Notes under the pieces: model-generated
Told to the model about the DNA's origin: nothing
Database searches by the model: none
Seen by the model: only the letters and a program-made list of their open reading frames with translations
NCBI GenBank assembly: GCA_903895255.1
Contig: CAITTG010000111.1
Location: 1-51,860, forward strand
DNA length: 51,860 nucleotides
Direction: 5' to 3'
Source of the DNA: an uncultured Verrucomicrobia subdivision 3 bacterium
GTDB lineage: Bacteria > Verrucomicrobiota > Verrucomicrobiia > Limisphaerales > UBA11358
Translations under genes and position numbers: made by a program
In this document: in pieces, positions 46,107 to 51,860 of the stretch
How positions within the stretch are numbered: position 1 is the stretch's first letter
Layout: every line of letters starts with the position of its first letter

Positions 46107-46974
46107 GAGCATCCGGCGGATTGGCCTCCTCGGCAACGCGGAAAAGGCGGCGTGCGCGGAGATTGTCCGCGAGGCGGTCCGGCTTGTCCGGCTGGCCGGC
46201 TTGGAGTATTGTTGCGAGGAGGAGACGGCACGTCTGGCCGGTCTGGGCGGGGCGACCTCGCCGAATGCCGGCACGCTGGCCCGGGCGGTGGATCTCCTGC
46301 TGGTGTTCGGCGGCGATGGCACCATTCTGCGCGCCGCCCGGGAGATTGCCGGCTGTGCGACCCCGATTCTGGGCGTCAACATCGGCGGTCTGGGTTTTCT
46401 CACGGCGGTCCCTTCGGATCACCTGGCGCAGGCGCTCAAACTGGTTTTGAACGGTGAGTATACCATTCAATCCCGAGCGCTCATCGAAGTGACCGGGGAG
46501 ACCCGGGGCAAGAAAATCCAGCAGGCGGCGCTTAACGACATTGTGGTGAGTCGCGGCGCGGTGTCGCGGCTGATCAGCCTGGATGTCAGCGTGGATGGCG
46601 AGGCCATCACACGGTATCGCTGCGATGGCCTCATCATCAGTTCCCCGACTGGCTCCACGGCCTATTCGCTGGCGGCTGGCGGGGCCATCGTGCTGCCAAC
46701 CGCCGAAGTGTTCACGCTGACACCCATTTGCCCGCATTCACTCTCCAATCGTTCCATCATCCTGCCGCTGTCCTCGCGCATCACTGTGAAAGCGATCACG
46801 CCCCTGCCAGCCACAATCTTGAGCGCGGATGGCCAGGTGGTCGAGGAATTGGACTCGGGCGACGCGGTGGTGATCCGCCGGAGCCGCCGGGCAATCCGGC
46901 TGGTGCAACTGCCGCACAGTTCATTTTTGGAGGCCTTGCGCCGCAAGCTGCACTGGCGGGGAACTTATTTGTAA
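46090..46974 (+). CDS. nadK: NAD kinase
   Basis: 294 aa with a TTG start at 46090, inside the end of tlyA; no ATG nearby gives the family N-terminus (IRRIGLLGNAEK). Phosphorylates NAD to NADP with ATP or polyphosphate. The catalytic GGDGTILRAAR is at about residue 75, followed by GVNIGGLGFLTAV, LNDIVVSRG, DGLIISSPTGSTAYSLAAGG and TPICPHSLSNR. Length is normal. It is coupled to tlyA and is followed after 4 bp by a LacI-type regulator, an unusual partner. Confidence 0.94.
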   Translation: MKKQIKSIRRIGLLGNAEKAACAEIVREAVRLVRLAGLEYCCEEETARLAGLGGATSPNAGTLARAVDLLLVFGGDGTILRAAREIAGCATPILGVNIGGLGFLTAVPSDHLAQALKLVLNGEYTIQSRALIEVTGETRGKKIQQAALNDIVVSRGAVSRLISLDVSVDGEAITRYRCDGLIISSPTGSTAYSLAAGGAIVLPTAEVFTLTPICPHSLSNRSIILPLSSRITVKAITPLPATILSADGQVVEELDSGDAVVIRRSRRAIRLVQLPHSSFLEALRRKLHWRGTYL

Positions 46975-46978
46975 CATC

Positions 46979-47992
46979 ATGGTGCGATTAAAAGATCTGG
47001 CCCAACTGGCCAATGTTTCGGTGATGACGGTGTCGAAGGCCCTGCGCGACGAGCCGGATGTTTCCAATGCCACCAAACAACGGGTGAAGCTGCTCGCCCA
47101 GCAGATGGGTTATGTGCCGGACTCAAGCGCGCAGGGGCTGCGCACGAAGACAACCAAACTCTTTGGCCTGGTAATCCCGGCGACGACCAACCCGATATAC
47201 GCTCGGATAGTGTTCGCCATTGAGGAGCGCGCCCACGAGCTGGGCTATGACATTTTGCTGGCCCACACGCATAACAAGCCCGAGCGGGAGGAGGTTTGCC
47301 TGCGGCATCTCTTGTCCCGCCGGGTGGACGGCCTCTTTATTTCCCCCGTATATCGTTATGAGGCGGAGGCGCGCATTTACCAGGAAATCAAGGTGCGGGC
47401 CACCCCCGCCATCCTGCTGGGGCCGCCCGCGCCCTTTTGCCGGTCCTTTGCGAGCATTGAGATTGAGGAGTTGATAGCCAGCTACAATATGACGCAACAC
47501 CTGCTCAAGTTGGGGCACCGGCGGATTGCGTATCTTACCGGGCCACCCGCCGCGCCCTGGGCGCACGAGCGGTTTGAGGGTTACCGGCGGGCCCTGCGCG
47601 AGGCGGGGATTGAGGTGGATGACAAGCTGGTATTCCAGGCGGGGAACACCATTGAGGAGGGGACCAAGGCCACCCTGCAATTTTTGAATGAGAACTGCCG
47701 GGCCACGGCGGTTCAGGCCGTCAGTGATCTCGTGGCCATCGGTTGCGCGGAAACCCTGATTTCACAAGGGATAAGGATTCCCGCGGACATTTCGCTGGTC
47801 GGTTTTGGCAACGTCCTGGCGGCGGAATATTTCCGCGTGCCGCTGACGACGGTGCGCCAGCCCAAATTCCGGCTGGGGGTGGCGGCAATGGATGCCATGA
47901 TGTGTCTGCTGCGCGGCGAAAAAATCCAGCCCAAGCGTTTGACCGCGGAATTGATTGAACGGAAAAGCACGGCGCCCCCCGGTCTCAAGTAA
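46979..47992 (+). CDS. LacI/GalR-family transcriptional regulator
   Basis: 337 aa. The N-terminal helix-turn-helix and hinge helix are clear (RLKDLAQLANVSVMTVSKAL, then NATKQRVKLLAQQMGYVPD). The remaining 270 residues form the periplasmic-binding-protein-like sensor (FGLVIPATTNPIYARIVFAI, LSRRVDGLFISPV, HLLKLGHRRIAYLTGPP, DISLVGFGN). Such regulators normally bind a sugar and control catabolic genes. No sugar operon is adjacent, so the target is elsewhere; the gene lies 4 bp after nadK and ends 29 bp from the converging kinase gene. Confidence 0.92.
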   Translation: MVRLKDLAQLANVSVMTVSKALRDEPDVSNATKQRVKLLAQQMGYVPDSSAQGLRTKTTKLFGLVIPATTNPIYARIVFAIEERAHELGYDILLAHTHNKPEREEVCLRHLLSRRVDGLFISPVYRYEAEARIYQEIKVRATPAILLGPPAPFCRSFASIEIEELIASYNMTQHLLKLGHRRIAYLTGPPAAPWAHERFEGYRRALREAGIEVDDKLVFQAGNTIEEGTKATLQFLNENCRATAVQAVSDLVAIGCAETLISQGIRIPADISLVGFGNVLAAEYFRVPLTTVRQPKFRLGVAAMDAMMCLLRGEKIQPKRLTAELIERKSTAPPGLK

Positions 47993-48021
47993 TTTAACTT
48001 CCATCCGCCGGCGGCGGCGGC

Positions 48022-51000
48022 TCAGGCGAAGGATTCAGGCAGTTCTGGCAAGTAGATGCGGAACACGCTGCCCTGGCCCACTTCGCTGGCCACGGAAATA
48101 TGCCCGCCACTTTGTTTGATGAAGCCAAAGATCATGGCGAGGCCGAGGCCGGTGCCTTTGCCTTGCTCTTTGGTGGTGAAAAATGGTTCAAAAATATGTA
48201 AAATCGTTAAATTATCCATGCCGCAGCCGGTGTCGCCGACGGAAAGGCAGACGTAAGGGCCGGGTTTGACGTCGGCATTTTGGAGGCGGTCGGCCTCGGT
48301 CAGGACGGCGCGGTCGGTGGCGATGGCCAGTTCACCGCCGCGGGGCATGGCGTCCCGGGCATTGACGACGAGGTTCAGGAGGACCTGGTCGATCTGGCTG
48401 GGGTCGGCCTTGATTTTGCCCAGGTCGGGGGCGAGGGTGATGGTGAGGCGGATGTCCTCGCCGAGGAGGCGGCGGAACATGTTTTCACAGTCGCCCACGA
48501 GGGCGTTTAAATCCAGCACGTCGGGCTCGAGGACTTGCTTGCGGCTAAAGGCGAGCAATTTGCGGGTGAGGGCGGCGGCGCGGTCGCCGGCCTTGCGGAT
48601 TTCGGTCAGGGCATCGCGGGAGGAGTCGTCCGGCGGGAGTTCATGGAGCAGGATTTCGCTGTAGCCGCAGATGACGGTCAGCAGATTGTTAAAATCATGG
48701 GCAATGCCGCCGGCGAGCCGGCCGATGGCCTCCATTTTCTGGGCCTGGCGGAACTGGTCCTCGAGGATCCGACGGCTGGTGATGTCATCGCGAGTGCCAA
48801 GCACCCCCACGACCTGGCCGGACTGGTCATGCAGGGGCAACTGGTTGACGAGGAGGTAAATAAGCCGGCCATCGGCTCGGTTCTCGGTAATTTCGGCATT
48901 TAACACCGGCTGGTCCGTGGCCATGACCTGCCGGTCCAGCTCGCGGTATTTTTCCGCGTCGGTGGCATTGGTGAGTTCGAGGTCGGTTTTGCCGATGACG
49001 GCGTTGGGATTGTCCAGGCCCAAATCCCGGGCCATGGCCAGATTGCAGCCGGCATAGACCAAATCGCGATTTTTCCAATAAACCTGCTGGGGAATGTTGT
49101 TCAAAACCGTGCGCAGCGTTTCCCGGGATTGGAAGAGTTCCTGCTCGGTGCGTTTGCGCTCGGTGATGTCCCGGCCGACGACGACCAGGCTCTGGCGGGT
49201 GCCGTCCGGATTGAAAATGGGGACTTTAATGATGTCAAAGCAATGGACCAGGCCGTCCTCCTGGGTAATAAATTCCTCGGAACGGGTGGGCTGGCGGTTC
49301 GCCCAGGCCACTTGGTCGGACTGGGCGCAACAGGTCAGTTCCTTTTGGCGGGCGGGGAGCAATGCGGCCAGTTCCAAGTCGGTTTTGCCCTGGTATTCCA
49401 CTTGCGGGAGGGCGAACAGCCGCTCGGCGGCATGATTGATGAGCTGCCAGCGACCGGCGTCATCCTTGAGGAAAATCACGTCCGTGGTGGCTTCGATGAC
49501 GATGCGCAGGCGGCGCTCGGTTTCGATGACGGTGGCGGCGGCGCGGCGGCGCTCGGTGACATCGAAAAAGCTCCAGACGCGGCCCACGGGCTGGCCGGCG
49601 ATCACCTGGGGCTTGGAAAATCGTTCAAAGACGCGGCCATCGGTGAATTCCAGGAGGTCGGAGCTTTCCGCGAGGGGGTTCGCATACAGATCTTTCACTT
49701 TGGCCAGGAAGGCATCGGGGTCGCGGAGCTGGCCGAGCACGGTTTGCAGCAGGCGTTGATCCTGACCGGTGGCAAGGACGTCGCGGGGGATCTGCCAGAG
49801 TTTGACAAAGCGTTCGTTGTAGCTGGTGATTTTGCCATTGCGGTCCACCACCAGGATGCCGTCGGTGGTGGATTCGAGGGTGGCCTGCAACAAGGAGACA
49901 TTTTGGATGGCCTCATTTTCGACGCGCTTGCGAGCGGTGATGTCCTGCACGGTGCCGACCAGGCGGAGGGGCTGGCCGGAGGATTTTTTGAGGAGCCGGC
50001 CCTGCAAATGGATGATGGTGCGGCCATCGTCGGGCCGGGTGAGGCCGTATTCCAAGTCGCAGGGTTCCCCGGTATCGAGGACGTTTTGAACGGCCTGGCG
50101 GACCCGGTCGCGGTCGGCCGGCAGGGCGAGCTCGGCGAAGCGGTCATGGGTGCCGGCCTCATGGCGGGGGGGCACTTGCAGGATCTCGGCCGCCTGCTCG
50201 GATAATTGCAACCGGCCGGATGGCAGTTCACAGGTCCAACTGCCGAGACGGGCAATGCGTTCAGCATCCATGAGCAAGCCGGTTTGGTTGAGCAGGCGCA
50301 GGTTGGTCTGATGCTGCCGGCGGTTGTAATTCAGGCTGGCTCCCAGCAGGAAGATGAGGGAAGCCCCGGCGGTGGCGATGAGGGCGAAGCGTTCAAAACA
50401 CTCGCGCGTGAGGGTGAGGAGGCCGGGCAGGGCTTCGGGAATATAAACGCGCAGGCCTTCGCGCATGACCGGGCGGGAGAACATGAGTTGGGGTGGCTCC
50501 TCATGGTCAAACGATACCAAATTCGTCGCTGCGGCATCATGCCAGGGGGTGAGGGCGACGTTGGTAAACTGGAGGAGTTGGTAGCGCTGCTGCCGGGCGG
50601 TGTCCGACAGGAGCCGCACGGTGGCGTTGGGGAGTGTCTCCATGACCAGGCGGGGGTTGTTGGCGAGGATGATGACCCCATAACCATCGGTCAAAAAGGC
50701 GTTGGTCAGGTCCAGACAGTCGCTGAGGTGGTCCAGATTGAGTTTGATGGCGACTTCGCCGATAAAGCGGCCGTTTTGTTTGACCCGGGCGGCGAAGAAC
50801 AAGCCGGGGGTGTGGACGCGGCGGCCCATGGCGTATTGTTGTCCCTGACCACGCTGCCGGGCCTGGCGGAAATACTCGCGATCACCATAATTGTCGCCAA
50901 TGCCGGAATTGGTCTGGCCGTGGTCGCTGGAGGCCACGCAGAGGCCGTTGGTATCCATGACCCAGTCCAAATCGGGCCGGAGGGTTTGCTGCACGCGGTG

Positions 51001-51333
51001 GAGCAGGGTGTTTAAGTTGTCGAGGGCGGTATCGCATGGGGCATTGGTGGCGCTGGCAGCGGCGTTGGTGAGGGCGGAGTTTTCCCGGCAGTCCACGTCG
51101 CTGAGGGCGGCCTGAACGAGGGGTTCCTGGGCGAGCATGAGGGGGACGCCATGATAGAACTGCAGGGTTTTTTCGATGCGCCGGGAGAGGTCCAGGGCGG
51201 CGGTTTTGCCCTCGGCGGTTTTTTCGAGGATGAGGGCGTGGGTGCGCTGGTGGTATTGACGCCACTCCAGCCAGCCGGCGAAGAGAACCCATGCCAGCAC
51301 AAGCAGCGCAACGATGGTGCGGCTCAATTTCAT
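48022..51333 (-). CDS. Membrane histidine kinase with DctB-like sensor and four PAS domains
   Basis: 1103 aa from the ATG at 51333 ([20 protein letters not shown], first membrane helix); a frame up to 51420 adds 29 polar residues. The periplasmic part (about 30-313) resembles the DctB-type double-PDC sensor: [20 protein letters not shown], then [20 protein letters not shown] and [13 protein letters not shown] second helix lies at about 314-335. Four PAS domains follow, each ending in a DIT or DVT segment. HisKA has [20 protein letters not shown] with the phospho-accepting His near 877; the ATPase part has [37 protein letters not shown]. No receiver domain or response-regulator gene is adjacent, so the partner is elsewhere. 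A C4-dicarboxylate-like ligand is only a guess from the fold. Confidence 0.9.
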   Translation of the reverse strand: MKLSRTIVALLVLAWVLFAGWLEWRQYHQRTHALILEKTAEGKTAALDLSRRIEKTLQFYHGVPLMLAQEPLVQAALSDVDCRENSALTNAAASATNAPCDTALDNLNTLLHRVQQTLRPDLDWVMDTNGLCVASSDHGQTNSGIGDNYGDREYFRQARQRGQGQQYAMGRRVHTPGLFFAARVKQNGRFIGEVAIKLNLDHLSDCLDLTNAFLTDGYGVIILANNPRLVMETLPNATVRLLSDTARQQRYQLLQFTNVALTPWHDAAATNLVSFDHEEPPQLMFSRPVMREGLRVYIPEALPGLLTLTRECFERFALIATAGASLIFLLGASLNYNRRQHQTNLRLLNQTGLLMDAERIARLGSWTCELPSGRLQLSEQAAEILQVPPRHEAGTHDRFAELALPADRDRVRQAVQNVLDTGEPCDLEYGLTRPDDGRTIIHLQGRLLKKSSGQPLRLVGTVQDITARKRVENEAIQNVSLLQATLESTTDGILVVDRNGKITSYNERFVKLWQIPRDVLATGQDQRLLQTVLGQLRDPDAFLAKVKDLYANPLAESSDLLEFTDGRVFERFSKPQVIAGQPVGRVWSFFDVTERRRAAATVIETERRLRIVIEATTDVIFLKDDAGRWQLINHAAERLFALPQVEYQGKTDLELAALLPARQKELTCCAQSDQVAWANRQPTRSEEFITQEDGLVHCFDIIKVPIFNPDGTRQSLVVVGRDITERKRTEQELFQSRETLRTVLNNIPQQVYWKNRDLVYAGCNLAMARDLGLDNPNAVIGKTDLELTNATDAEKYRELDRQVMATDQPVLNAEITENRADGRLIYLLVNQLPLHDQSGQVVGVLGTRDDITSRRILEDQFRQAQKMEAIGRLAGGIAHDFNNLLTVICGYSEILLHELPPDDSSRDALTEIRKAGDRAAALTRKLLAFSRKQVLEPDVLDLNALVGDCENMFRRLLGEDIRLTITLAPDLGKIKADPSQIDQVLLNLVVNARDAMPRGGELAIATDRAVLTEADRLQNADVKPGPYVCLSVGDTGCGMDNLTILHIFEPFFTTKEQGKGTGLGLAMIFGFIKQSGGHISVASEVGQGSVFRIYLPELPESFA

Positions 51334-51586
51334 CGGTGTTCCCCAACCCGGGCGGCACCCGGCACCGACGCGCAATTCACTTTTTTTAAAATCATTGACG
51401 AGTTTAACCGCTGGACTCATGGCAGAATCCGGGTATTAGCCGCCCGGCAGCAAGGAAAAAATGGGGGGGGGTGGCCGCGCGTTTGGGGGACACGGGGGGG
51501 AGGCAGATGGCGGAATGATGAATGAAGAAAGCGGGCGGGGGCGCAAGGGGTGCATGAAGAAGTTTGAGCACCGGCACTGAACCAAA

Positions 51587-51744
51587 GGATTTAGCGCAAG
51601 ACGCAAAGACGCGGAGGCGCGAAGAAATCAGGAATTTTTAACAGAAGGTAACGAAGGGGAGGGACTGCATTGGGGGGGTGATTCCTGCATCCCCCGGCGG
51701 GCGCTTGTGCTGCGGGTCATGGACCCGCGCGCCGGGGATTTGGC
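51587..51744 (+). repeat. Composite dispersed repeat, right copy
   Basis: Matches the left copy (141-303) part for part: an imperfect GCAAAGACGC-type tandem, then GGAATTTTTAACAGAAGGTA, then after about 50 bp the hairpin piece with GCGGGTC-ATG-GACCCGC and GCCGGGGATTTGGC (51707-51744). Same orientation and similar internal spacing (about 120 bp between the parts). Confidence 0.8.
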
Positions 51745-51773
51745 CGCGAAAAGGCGCCGAGAGCCTAAAATGG

Positions 51774-51810
51774 GGATTTAACGCAAAGGCGCAAAGCCGC
51801 GGAGGCGCGG
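51774..51810 (+). repeat. Third copy of the GCAAAGGCGC-type unit
   Basis: GGATTTAACGCAAAGGCGCA at 51774 continues as AAGCCGCGGAGGCGCGG, closely matching 141-176. The hairpin part is not seen before the window edge. Confidence 0.75.
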
Positions 51811-51860
51811 AGTTGGGGAGGGGATTTCATGGCCACGAAAAGGCGCGAAAAATCGCAAAA

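Larger units (their letters stand above)
51334..51860. other. Gene-free stretch at the right end with repeats
   Basis: Upstream side of the kinase gene followed by G-runs (around 51462-51502) and the dispersed repeat copies listed separately. No gene is seen up to the window edge; a gene could begin beyond it. Confidence 0.6.

Overview
The window is a GC-rich (about 60%) bacterial chromosome segment that most resembles the phylum Verrucomicrobiota, probably a Pedosphaera/Limisphaera-type lineage. This is inferred from a PEP-CTERM protein, GTP-type PEP carboxykinase, a MoxR/Bat operon containing a DUF4381-type protein, a GspG-like pseudopilin, secreted GH43 and SGNH enzymes, verrucomicrobial-looking accessory modules on cytochromes, and weak or absent Shine-Dalgarno sequences. 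No rRNA, tRNA, CRISPR array, transposase or integrase was recognised.

Layout. 1-745: gene-poor DNA with dispersed repeats and a strong inverted repeat. 746-11518: heme and electron-transfer region: hemA, a secreted nine-heme cytochrome with its own terminator, a reverse-strand block (two small paralogous membrane proteins and a GldG-like protein), then a second nine-heme cytochrome, an eight-heme DmsE/MtrA-like lipoprotein and an MtrB/PioB-like outer-membrane barrel. 11526-16260: gatCAB and miaB on the minus strand. 16460-18838: a pseudo-receiver/PAS/SpoIIE phosphatase and a pseudopilin-like protein. 18921-22526: typA and a secreted GH43 enzyme (minus). 22784-29506: smc, an SGNH hydrolase and galE. 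30066-38237: an eight-gene MoxR-DUF58-DUF4381-BatABCDE operon. 38239-42878: a secreted TIM-barrel protein, a PEP-CTERM protein, pckG and lexA (all minus). 43256-47992: purA-uppS-tlyA-nadK-lacI. 48022-51333: a large PAS histidine kinase with a DctB-like sensor. 51334-51860: the same composite repeat as at the left end.

How the genes work together. The genes at 6703-11518 read as a porin-cytochrome conduit: a barrel, a periplasm-facing multiheme lipoprotein and a secreted multiheme cytochrome, 17 predicted hemes in this gene group plus nine in the hemA-linked cytochrome. The likely role is moving electrons across the outer membrane. Porin-cytochrome gene clusters have been reported in verrucomicrobial genomes, so the category is not new. 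The composition here is worth attention: two nonaheme paralogues with a shared beta module at opposite ends, an eight-heme lipoprotein with a CX4CH last site, and a barrel without a CXXC pair. 

The least explained structure is at 4759-5294: two tandem paralogous small hydrophobic proteins (54 and 59 aa), with an octamer (GTAAATTA) occurring three times direct and once inverted plus a GTAC-type palindrome between them. I know of no described family matching them. The Bat operon is notable for six consecutive 4-nt start/stop overlaps. All functional statements come from reading sequence and recalled family knowledge; no search was run.
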